Assembly: GCA_024867545.1 (NCBI GenBank)
Contig: JANFNE010000014.1
Span: 1 to 64,000 of the forward strand
Source of the DNA: Phytopythium helicoides
Lineage: Eukaryota; Oomycota; Peronosporomycetes; Pythiales; Pythiaceae
Direction of reading: 5' to 3'
Length of the DNA stretch: 64,000 nt
Numbering within the stretch: position 1 is the stretch's first letter; each line of letters begins with the position of its first letter. Position numbers and translations under genes: made by a program. This document shows positions 29,722 through 37,090 of the stretch, in pieces. The notes under the pieces were generated by a model, which saw nothing but the letters and a program-made list of their open reading frames with translations, was not told the origin of the DNA and searched no databases.

Positions 29722-30474
29722 CTACACGAAGTTGCTGGGAACCGCCGTGGGTGTCGTATCGTGAGGATACGCTGGCAAAGTGTCTGGGGGTCCGAAGCTG
29801 CAGCTGCCTGGCGTGTAGCTCTTGACGTGCGTCGCCATCTGGGCGATGGAGCAGCAAGAGCAGCAGAGGGAGATCCAAAAGTCTCCGCAGCAGTTTCCCG
29901 GCAGATCGAATCGCTCGCGGATCTTGCTTCGAAGATGCCACACGAACACGAACATGATGACCTGGGCAGCCGCCGCCACGGCGGTGTAGATGTGGTAGGC
30001 AACACCATAGTCCTCGTCGGTCGAGTAGTGCCACCAATACCTATCGTAGGTGCTGTCCACGTAGTCGGTCGAGTTCTCATGCGAGTACACCTCGTACGAA
30101 ATGAGCCCATTCATGACGTACTGGACGCCAACCACGATCAAGAAGATGAGGAGCGTGATGCCATATGACGACACGCCGATACGAGTAGCGATCTGAGCGA
30201 GCGAGACGCACGGAAAGAATGTCGCCATGAGGCAGTTGGGCACAAGGTGCGTGAAGCAGCCACATAGGCGCGTCTCCCACTCGCCAATCCGGATGTGTTG
30301 GTCGTCGCTGAAAGTCTGAGACCGTTCATAGCCAACAGAAGGCTCAGCAATGGGAACAGCAGGCTGGATAACTTGCACTTGCAGCGGGTAGCCTCCAGGA
30401 GCTGCGTTGCCATAGTAAGGAACTGCTTCCGGTAGAGGCGCTGAGGCTTTGATGACGACCGTCTTCGCCTCCAT
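29722..30474 (-). CDS. PLAC8 family protein, array copy 12
   Basis: 250 residues from the ATG at 30474 (MEAKTVVIKASAPLPEAVPY), chosen because copy 14 starts at the same place; the longer frame upstream is probably 5' UTR. First half GEWETRLCGCFTHLVPNC, FFPCVSLAQIATRI (CPC changed to FPC). Helix YGITLLIFLIVVGVQYVMNG; loop with sequon ENSTDY and YDRYWWHYSTDEDYG; helix AAAAQVIMFVFVWHL; second half IRERFDLPGNCCGDFW, LCCSCCSIAQMATH; tail KSYTPGSCSFGPPDTLPAYP. It forms a subfamily with copies 13 and 14. Confidence 0.88.
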   Translation of the reverse strand: MEAKTVVIKASAPLPEAVPYYGNAAPGGYPLQVQVIQPAVPIAEPSVGYERSQTFSDDQHIRIGEWETRLCGCFTHLVPNCLMATFFPCVSLAQIATRIGVSSYGITLLIFLIVVGVQYVMNGLISYEVYSHENSTDYVDSTYDRYWWHYSTDEDYGVAYHIYTAVAAAAQVIMFVFVWHLRSKIRERFDLPGNCCGDFWISLCCSCCSIAQMATHVKSYTPGSCSFGPPDTLPAYPHDTTPTAVPSNFV

Positions 30475-30790
30475 TGCGGTGCAAACGATGAAGCTGTGAC
30501 TTGACTTCGCTCGATGTTGTTGGAATGGAAAGTGGGAGCGGAGCAGGAAGACGTCGCTGCGAGGAGGACCTACGTCGGCGAGATGGGAATGCATGAGGCG
30601 CAGAGAAAAGTGACGAGGCGCACCCATGATGACCAGCAATAGGCATGGCTTGCACTTTGTATGGCGTTGGACTCTGCAAGTGGATACTCCACAGGATTTT
30701 CCGCTGTTCGAATGTGGATGTCGAAAACGAATTCTTGTGATCTCTATCCCTCATCATTTATCCACATGCGTTGCTACTTCACTTCCTACA
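30475..30790. other. Intergenic region between PLAC8 copies 12 and 13
   Basis: 316 bp; promoter and 5' leader of copy 12 and the 3' flank of copy 13. No gene. Confidence 0.5.
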
Positions 30791-31420
30791 CTAGACAACG
30801 TTGCTCGAAGCAGCGTCACGCTCAGCTTCTCGAGGATATGCTGGCAACGTATCTGGCTGCCCAAAGCTGCAGCCCCCAGGCGTGTAGCTCTTGACGTGGG
30901 TCGCCATCTGGGCAATAGCACAGCACGAACAGCAGAGCGAGATCCAAACGTCACCACACCAATGTCCTGGGATCTCGAAGCGCTCGCGGATCTTGGTTCG
31001 CAGGCCCTGGATGGAAGAGAACACGAGGACCTGGGCGGCAGTCGCCCCGAAGTTGTATACGCGGTAGGCTGTGCTGCTCGTGGGGTCCTCCGTGTTGGCG
31101 GTGGAATTCTCGTATGTGAGCGTCTCATGCCACATCAGGGCATTCATGCTATACTGTATCCCGACCACGAGCACGAAAAAGAGAAGCGCAACACCGTAGG
31201 AAGAAACACCGAGACGAGCGGAGATCTGCGCGAGCGATACACACGGGCACCAAAACGCCATCAGACAGTTCGGCACGAGGTGTGCGAAGCAACCGAAAAG
31301 TGGAGTTTCCCACTTCCCGATACGGATAGCGTCAAAAGACTCCGATCGCTCGTCGCCATATCTTGAAACAGCCTCAGGAGGTGTCCCTGAGCCATTGATG
31401 AGTGCAGTCTTCTCATCCAT
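30791..31420 (-). CDS. PLAC8 family protein, array copy 13
   Basis: 209 residues from the ATG at 31420 (MDEKTALINGSGTPPEAVSR). First half GKWETPLFGCFAHLVPNC, WCPCVSLAQISARL; helix YGVALLFFVLVVGIQYSMNA; a shorter loop with sequon ENSTANTEDPTSS; helix AAQVLVFSSIQGL; second half IRERFEIPGHWCGDVW, LCCSCCAIAQMATH; tail KSYTPGGCSFGQPDTLPAYP. The loop lacks the YDxYWW block of copies 12 and 14. Confidence 0.88.
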   Translation of the reverse strand: MDEKTALINGSGTPPEAVSRYGDERSESFDAIRIGKWETPLFGCFAHLVPNCLMAFWCPCVSLAQISARLGVSSYGVALLFFVLVVGIQYSMNALMWHETLTYENSTANTEDPTSSTAYRVYNFGATAAQVLVFSSIQGLRTKIRERFEIPGHWCGDVWISLCCSCCAIAQMATHVKSYTPGGCSFGQPDTLPAYPREAERDAASSNVV

Positions 31421-31845
31421 TGCGATGGGATTTGGTTGTGGCTTGACGTGGTTCGGTCGAAACGGGAAATGAAGAATAAAGCTGCTCGAGATGGCGGAAC
31501 GCACCTACAATGACCATCAGAGATGGGCACAGACTTCTGATACACTGACACGTGTGATTCTCGGACCAGGACAACCGAGAGCATGTCGGAAGGACAACCA
31601 CCACCACCATCACACGTGACTCATTCTTGCTGTTGAGCAGTCTGTGATCAATTGAGGTTGACCGACTAACTTGATCAAATTGCAGGCAACGAAAAGTCCC
31701 CAACTATTTGTTACAGCATTGTACGGATAATGATCAGAGAGCGCTTGTGCACAATGACGGGAGGTTTGCGAGCAAGGCTCCCACCAACATAGACCGTCGC
31801 TAACTTTCGCATATGATCGACGAAGCTCGCAGCGAGTAACTCCTC
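31421..31845. other. Intergenic region between PLAC8 copies 13 and 14
   Basis: 425 bp without a gene; the copy 13 promoter motif is at 31456-31473. Confidence 0.5.
31456..31473 (-). promoter_or_regulatory. Oomycete initiator + flanking element, PLAC8 copy 13
   Basis: The minus strand reads TTCATTTCCCGTTTCGACC: a TCATTTCC initiator directly followed by a GTTTCG flanking element, about 36 bp upstream of the ATG. It is one of the best matches to the oomycete composite motif in the window. Confidence 0.55.
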
Positions 31846-32583
31846 TCACACGTAGCTGCTAGGCATTGCCATCGGCGGCTGATCTCCAGAGTACGCTGGC
31901 AACGTGTCAGGAGGTCCGAAGCTGCAGCTGCCGGCCTTATAGCTCTTCACATGCGTCGCCATCTGAGCTATGGTACAGCACGAGCAGCAAATTGACACCC
32001 AGCAGTCCGTGCAGCAGTGTCCAGGGATGTCGAAGAGCGCGCGGATCTTGGTGCGAAGAAGCCACACGAACATAATCACGATTCCCTCGGTCCCGCACGC
32101 TACCGCGTTATAGACGCGGAAGGCAGTGCCGTAGTCCTCGCTCGACGAGTACCACCAGTAGCCATCGTAGCTATCATCTTCGTAGTCGGTCGAGTTGTCG
32201 TGCGTGTACACCTCGTACGAAATGAGCCCATTCATGGCGTACTGAACGCCGACCACGATCAAGAAGATGAAAAGCGTGACGCCGTACGACGCAAAGCCAA
32301 CACGAGTTGCGATCTGAGCGAGCGAGACGCACGGACAAAAGGTCACCATGAGGCAGTTGGGCACAAGGTGCGTGAAGCAGCCGCACAGGCGTGTCTCCCA
32401 CTCGCCAACGCGGACGTGCTGGTCCTCGTCGAAGGTCTGCGACCGCACATAGCCAACTGGCACAGCTCGAACCGGCTGGACGACCTGGACTTGCAGCGGA
32501 TTGACTCCAGGAGCAGTTTCGCCGTTGTAGGGGACCGCCTGAGGCAGCGGCGACGAGACCTTGACGGCGATAGGCTTCTCCAT
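31846..32583 (-). CDS. PLAC8 family protein, array copy 14
   Basis: 245 residues from the ATG at 32583 (MEKPIAVKVSSPLPQAVPYN). First half GEWETRLCGCFTHLVPNC, FCPCVSLAQIATRV; helix YGVTLFIFLIVVGVQYAMNG; loop with sequon DNSTDYEDDSYDGYWWYSSS; helix GIVIMFVWLL; second half IRALFDIPGHCCTDCW, ICCSCCTIAQMATH; tail KSYKAGSCSFGPPDTLPAY. The frame is open further 5' but the extra residues do not match copies 12 or 13. Confidence 0.88.
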   Translation of the reverse strand: MEKPIAVKVSSPLPQAVPYNGETAPGVNPLQVQVVQPVRAVPVGYVRSQTFDEDQHVRVGEWETRLCGCFTHLVPNCLMVTFCPCVSLAQIATRVGFASYGVTLFIFLIVVGVQYAMNGLISYEVYTHDNSTDYEDDSYDGYWWYSSSEDYGTAFRVYNAVACGTEGIVIMFVWLLRTKIRALFDIPGHCCTDCWVSICCSCCTIAQMATHVKSYKAGSCSFGPPDTLPAYSGDQPPMAMPSSYV

Positions 32584-32859
32584 CGTGACGACTGGATTCG
32601 CGACGCAACTGAGACTGGATTCGGTTGAAAGGCGAAGTGGGTGCAGATCCTGGAGGATTCGCGATGGATATCGATCAGCCATACTGTGGGCTATAGAGCG
32701 TGTGAGACGACGCACCCATAGAACTCATCCAGAGTTGATCTTGCTCAAGCTAAGCGGGATTTCCCGCCGCTGGCTTCGTTTCGATCACTAGGAATGGTTG
32801 AATTGATTTTCTGTGGTCCTCTTGATGAGATCAAACTGTATTGCGCATAGTGCTAAGCC

Positions 32860-33483
32860 TTACTCTTGCGTCCTATCATGCTCGTCATCGAGAGGATAAG
32901 GGTAGGGTGGCAACGTGTCTGGAGGACCAAAGCTCCATTGGCCGGGTTTGTAGCTCTTGACACGGGTCGCCATTTGGGCAGTTATGCAACCCGAGCACCA
33001 GAAAACTAAACACAGCATCTGGGCAAGTGAGAGTACCAGTACAACAACTAGATACAACATGTCGAGAAAACCACCAGATGCCTTGAACCGGAGGCGCGTC
33101 TCTTCTCGAAGCCGTGTCAGCAACCAGACCCATAGGCTCATGGGAAGAACCATCAGAACATTGTAGATGTGGTAGGCAGTGCTGTAATGCTTGGCAGAGT
33201 TCAGTGCGGTCCAATAGCCATCCCATGAGGACTCGTTCATGAAGATCTCGTGCGCGATGAATCCACCCGCGACGAACATTACCGCGGCCATTGAGGAAGA
33301 CGTGATGAGAATGCATTTGTAGGAATAGACCCCGAGACGAGCAGAGATCTGCGCGAGCGAGACGCACGGACAGAAAAATGCCATCAGGCAGTTGGGCACG
33401 ACGTCCTTGAAGCATCCGAAGAATGGAGTTTCCCACTTTCCCATGTGCGTGTGCGAGTTGTTGCTGTCGACGGGTTCCTTCAT
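32860..33483 (-). CDS. PLAC8 family protein, array copy 15 (extra hydrophobic insert)
   Basis: 207 residues from the ATG at 33483 (MKEPVDSNNSHTHMGKWETP), which matches the MEKPxDSNNS starts of copies 16 and 17. An upstream ATG at 33534 lies inside the promoter motif and is unlikely to be used. First half FFGCFKDVVPNC, FCPCVSLAQISARL; two helices around sequon MNESSWDGYW. The second half is abnormal: ETRLRFKASGGFLDM is followed by an extra hydrophobic run (LYLVVVLVLSLAQMLC) before FWCSGCITAQMATRV; tail KSYKPGQWSFGPPDTLPPYP. The IPGSCCGDC block is lost and the PGSC cysteine is replaced by W. Confidence 0.85.
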   Translation of the reverse strand: MKEPVDSNNSHTHMGKWETPFFGCFKDVVPNCLMAFFCPCVSLAQISARLGVYSYKCILITSSSMAAVMFVAGGFIAHEIFMNESSWDGYWTALNSAKHYSTAYHIYNVLMVLPMSLWVWLLTRLREETRLRFKASGGFLDMLYLVVVLVLSLAQMLCLVFWCSGCITAQMATRVKSYKPGQWSFGPPDTLPPYPYPLDDEHDRTQE

Positions 33484-33511
33484 CGCAATGCGTATATCAC
33501 TTGTCACGACT

Positions 33512-33532
33512 TGGTTGAAAAGAGAAATGAGC
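33512..33532 (-). promoter_or_regulatory. Oomycete initiator + flanking element, PLAC8 copy 15
   Basis: The minus strand reads GCTCATTTCTCTTTTCAACC, a near-perfect GCTCATTYY initiator followed by a CTTTTCA flanking element, 29 bp upstream of the chosen ATG. A start codon at 33534 would lie upstream of this initiator, which supports the shorter protein. Confidence 0.6.
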
Positions 33533-33689
33533 ATTGAATAGCCATTCCTGTCGAGTGAAGCTTCCGCTCATGATATGGAACGATGAGACAAATCATCTGT
33601 CGAGTGCAATCATGTCAGAGCCCAGGACCAATCAGTGGATTTGACCGGAATTTCAGGCCCAACCAATTTGTCAAAAGTTGGCAGTGTGT

Positions 33690-33690
<1 letters not shown>

Positions 33691-33738
<48 letters not shown>
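33691..33738. repeat. (AGC)16 microsatellite
   Basis: About sixteen uninterrupted AGC units in intergenic DNA. It is not part of a supported coding frame. Confidence 0.95.
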
Positions 33739-34143
33739 CATGATCGTTCTTGGTCATGCCTTCAGCCGGGGTGAGGCGAGGAAGGCTTCCAGTATCAGTT
33801 TTTTTTTTGAGACCACCCTACAAGACCGCACAATGGTTGAAGTGCACTGTAGTTTACAGTACACGATGATCTCGGAGATGAGCCGGAGTGCCCTTGTGAA
33901 GTCGGAAAGGCTGGTGGTATCGAACGAATGGATGAATGGTGCTTGAGGCCCATGTATGTATGAGCACATACATTGTATGTGCTTAGCCTTCTCCACAACG
34001 CACCAACCCAGGTAGTGCATATCACGTACAATGTGGTAAAATAAAACTACCGTCAGTAACTTTCTTCAAACCACCAGTGCGAGTGCATTTGCATGTTCCT
34101 ATTGATGAGGGAGAACCTTTGTCCGCATAGATGGGGATTAACG

Positions 34144-34800
34144 TTACACTGGTGTCCCCACCCCCTCCGCATCAAGAGGATACGGTGGCAAAGTATCTGG
34201 AGGATCAAAGCTGCAACTGCCAGGCTTGTAGCTCTTGATGTGGGTCGCTATTTGAGCCATGGTGCAGCACGAGCACCAGAAAACTACGCAGAAGTCCTCA
34301 CAGGAACCGGCAGACAGTTGGAACCGCTCGCGCGTCTTCTCCCGCAGGTGGATCAAGAATTGGATCCATGTGTAGACAGGAATGACCATCAAGCCGCAAT
34401 AGACGTGGTAGGCTGTGCTGTAGTCCTTCTTGGAGAAAAGCGCGCCCAAGTAACCACCAAACGAGGACTCGTTCGAGTATATCTCGTGCGCGATGAGTCC
34501 ACTCAGTACAAACATCGCCGCGACCACGAGGAAGAATGCGACGAGAATGAAGCTGTATGACGATACGCCGAGGCGAGCGGAGATCTGCGCGAGTGAGATG
34601 CACGGACAAAAGAATGTCATCAGACAATTGGGCACAAGGCTCGTGAAGCAGCTGAAGAGTGGGGTTTCCCACTCGCCGACGCGGATGTTGTGATCGTTGT
34701 CGAAGGTCTCTGACCGCACATAACCGTTAGACGGCACTGCTGCGTTGAAGTGGATAGCGTGGGCTTGCGAGTTGTTGCTGTCGACGGGCTTCTCTATCAT
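34144..34800 (-). CDS. PLAC8 family protein, array copy 16
   Basis: 218 residues, ATG at 34800 (MIEKPVDSNNSQAHAIHFNA). First half GEWETPLFSCFTSLVPNC, FCPCISLAQISARL; helix ILVAFFLVVAAMFVLSGL; loop with sequon SNESSFGGYLGALFSKKDYS; second helix VIPVYTWIQFLIHL; second half TRERFQLSAGSCEDFC, FWCSCCTMAQIATH; tail KSYKPGSCSFDPPDTLPPYP. Its closest relative is copy 17, which lies 280 bp away in opposite orientation. Confidence 0.88.
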   Translation of the reverse strand: MIEKPVDSNNSQAHAIHFNAAVPSNGYVRSETFDNDHNIRVGEWETPLFSCFTSLVPNCLMTFFCPCISLAQISARLGVSSYSFILVAFFLVVAAMFVLSGLIAHEIYSNESSFGGYLGALFSKKDYSTAYHVYCGLMVIPVYTWIQFLIHLREKTRERFQLSAGSCEDFCVVFWCSCCTMAQIATHIKSYKPGSCSFDPPDTLPPYPLDAEGVGTPV

Positions 34801-35079
34801 GATCTATTAGCTGTCACTTGCCGGGAGTGAATTGGAGAGTGGCAGTTCCTGACTATGAAATCATTCGCCCGCACTGTGTACGACTAGGCAAATCATATGT
34901 GTATGCACGGGCATATCAGAACCCCGCTCGCAAAAATTGTAGTCTTGCACTGATATGTGTATCTTGTTCGCCAGATGATTTCTCCAGCTTACCACATCGT
35001 GACATCCAATGTGTTTCATTCAACAGGAAAGCTCACTTCTCATTTCAATCGGATCGTGACAAGTGACGAGCAGAACACG
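34801..35079. promoter_or_regulatory. Divergent promoter region between PLAC8 copies 16 and 17
   Basis: 279 bp separate two divergent ATGs. GCTCACTTCTCATTTCAATC at 35031-35050, 30 bp before the copy 17 ATG, is an initiator-type motif. On the other side the minus-strand CCAATTCACTCCCGGCAAG (about 34813-34832) sits close to the copy 16 ATG. Confidence 0.5.
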
Positions 35080-35625
35080 ATGGAGAAACCCGCTGATAGC
35101 AACAACTCGCAAGCCCACGTAGCCCAATCCAGTGCAGCGCCGCCCGAGGGATATTCACGATCAGAGACATTCGACAACGATCACAACTTTCGCGTTGGGG
35201 AGTGGGAAGCTCCGTTTTTCGGATGCTTCACACACCTCGTGCCCAATTGCCTGATGGCATACTTTTGTTCGTGCGTCACGCTCGCGCAGATCTCTGCTCG
35301 TCTTGGCTACTCGTCGTATAAGATTACTCTAATCACATTATATTTCATGACCTCGGCGACCTTTGTCTTGGTTGGACTCCTCGCGCACGAGACCTACATG
35401 AACGAGTCCTCATGGGGAGGCTTTTGGAGCGCGCTTTTCTCCAAGAAGGACTACAGCACAGCCTACCGAGTCTATTCCGCCTTGATGGTCATTCCTGCCG
35501 TCACTTGGTTCCAATTCTTGATCGGCCTGTGGAAGAAGTCGCGCGAGCGGTCCCAACTGTCTGCCAGTTCCAGTTTTGGCCCTCCTAATACTTTGCCGCC
35601 CTATCCTCAAGAGGAGCAGCAGTAG
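35080..35625 (+). CDS. PLAC8 family protein, array copy 17: inverted, second cysteine block deleted
   Basis: 181 residues, ATG at 35080 (MEKPADSNNSQAHVAQSSAA). It is the only plus-strand array copy. First half GEWEAPFFGCFTHLVPNC, FCSCVTLAQISARL (CPC changed to CSC); helices and the loop with MNESSWGGFW and FSKKDYSTAYRVY follow copy 16 closely. After SRERSQLSA the protein jumps directly to SSSFGPPNTLPPYP. Compared with copy 16 a net 30 residues are missing in frame, removing the whole second cysteine cluster and KSYxPGSC. The rest is intact, so it may encode a half-PLAC8 protein or be a young pseudogene. Confidence 0.8.
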   Translation: MEKPADSNNSQAHVAQSSAAPPEGYSRSETFDNDHNFRVGEWEAPFFGCFTHLVPNCLMAYFCSCVTLAQISARLGYSSYKITLITLYFMTSATFVLVGLLAHETYMNESSWGGFWSALFSKKDYSTAYRVYSALMVIPAVTWFQFLIGLWKKSRERSQLSASSSFGPPNTLPPYPQEEQQ

Positions 35626-36692
35626 TACCGATTCATATACGATAGTTTCACTTCATCAACAATCGACTTGTTGATCGGATTGAAAGCCGAGGTATCGAAA
35701 CACCTTAGCTGGATTCTTGGTGATCTGGACCACGACTGGTACGCGCGATACAGAAAGCGATTGCGGAGCATTCTGTAAAGGCCCTCAACAACAGCAACGT
35801 ACAGGCCTAGGAGACGATGTTGCAGTGGATGGTGTGCCATGATCCCTGGAGTCTGTAACCAGTGGCGATGGCTTGTCGGCGAGTGGCTCTGCAGTCAACT
35901 GTGTCGAGTGAGCTGTGCTTACTGGAAGACGTCGGCAGCATCGAGGTCGGGTGAGATGCGAGTAGACCACAAGCTCTTCGACCGCCTGTGCATCGGTGTG
36001 TATGCGTGTATATCAAGTGGCGCGAGCTCCACTACAAGCGTCGATGTGTTGGTGTCAAGCATGTCAGGTACGATGTCTCGCGCGGTGATGCCGACGAGTG
36101 GGCCTACAAACAGTATCTCAGTTGGCAGAGCTGTCTTGTTTGTGTAATTGTCTGTTTCGACGGTAGTGGTCATGTGGTTGTGTCGCACCTAGCAAGCTGG
36201 ACGGGCACTGGCGGAAGAGCTTTGATCCTGTTTGACGCGAGGTCTGCGAGTAGGTGTGAATCTCGTGGGCATCCGTGACTGCGTCAGATCTACGCTCGAC
36301 AGGCGCAGTTGTGAGAATTGTGTGCGTGAACGGCAATTCGCTGGATGTATTCAGCTCCACGAGACGATATGTGGTGGATTTGCTACACTGGTGAATTATT
36401 TTGAAAAGCACCATGATGCTGTCGTTAGTCCTATGAGATAATCAGCTATGGCAAGTTCTTAGCATCCTGTGGTGAGGATGCATGTGTTCTTTATTGCACT
36501 TGCACTCCAGAATTACTCGGCACAATGATGTAAATGATGGGTCGTTCTTCAGTTGTAACACTGAACAAGATTTCATGAGCAAACACATGAACATGCCGGT
36601 ATTTCATTCGTTAACATCACGTCCACAACGTGATTCTCGAGGTTTAACAAACATCCCGGGCTGGTGACGGGTCATCTGGCTCGGACGATAGT
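35626..36692. other. Intergenic region with unexplained minus-strand open frames
   Basis: 1.07 kb with no recognised gene. Minus-strand open stretches at 36118-36414 (containing ELPFTHTILTTAPVERR) and 35919-36188 (containing ILFVGPLVGITARDIV) look protein-like and could be adjacent frames of one decayed or intron-split gene, but I could not link them to a family. Confidence 0.4.
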
Positions 36693-36840
36693 TCATTTGA
36701 GGCAGGTTTCCTCGAGCTCGACATCGAGAGGTATTGGGCGTAAAGTATCTGGATGATCGAAGCTGTAGTTACCCGGATTGTAACCTTCATGTGGGTCACG
36801 ATCTGAACAATCGGACTGAACCAGAGGAAATAAACCAAGC
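36693..36840 (-). pseudogene. PLAC8 tail relic (array copy 18)
   Basis: The minus strand reads FLWFSPIVQIVTHMK, then after a one-base frame change YNPGNYSFDHPDTLRP followed by IPLDVELEE and a TGA. This aligns to the family segment FWCSCC-AQMATHVKSY-PGSCSFGPPDTLPAYP, with the cysteines lost. Only the 3' end survives. It marks the right-hand limit of the PLAC8 array. Confidence 0.75.
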
Positions 36841-36909
36841 AAACATCTTCATTCCTGGCGTATGAAGCTTTTGCGCAACGTCGTAAGCGAAGGATATCAG
36901 AACCCTGTT

Positions 36910-36912
<3 letters not shown>

Positions 36913-36959
<47 letters not shown>
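36913..36959 (+). repeat. 47-base A homopolymer
   Basis: An uninterrupted run of A on the plus strand, 70 bp beyond the copy 18 relic. On the relic's coding strand it is a T run upstream, so it is not that copy's poly(A) tail. Confidence 0.95.
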
Positions 36960-36961
<2 letters not shown>

Positions 36962-37090
36962 AGCCCTGAACGCTGAGAATTATCAACTGGAAGCAATTTG
37001 AGACTAAAAGTTTGCTTGACGTTTTCAGAGCGCTCAACGTTGAAGCTTTACTAGGTACACAAGCATGCATGCCGCATGGGCTGGACTAAC

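Larger units (their letters stand above)
33484..34143. other. Intergenic region with AGC microsatellite
   Basis: 660 bp between PLAC8 copies 15 and 16 with no supported gene. It includes the copy 15 promoter motif and a (AGC)n tract. Confidence 0.5.

Noticed and set aside
33635..33946. Plus-strand frame turning the (AGC)n tract into poly-Ala or poly-Ser
   Set aside because: The frame is open only because the repeat has no stops; the flanks have no coding features.
36913..36959. 47-base A run as the poly(A) tail of a retrocopied PLAC8 gene
   Set aside because: The neighbouring relic is on the opposite strand, so the run lies on its 5' side; no plus-strand relic ends at the run.
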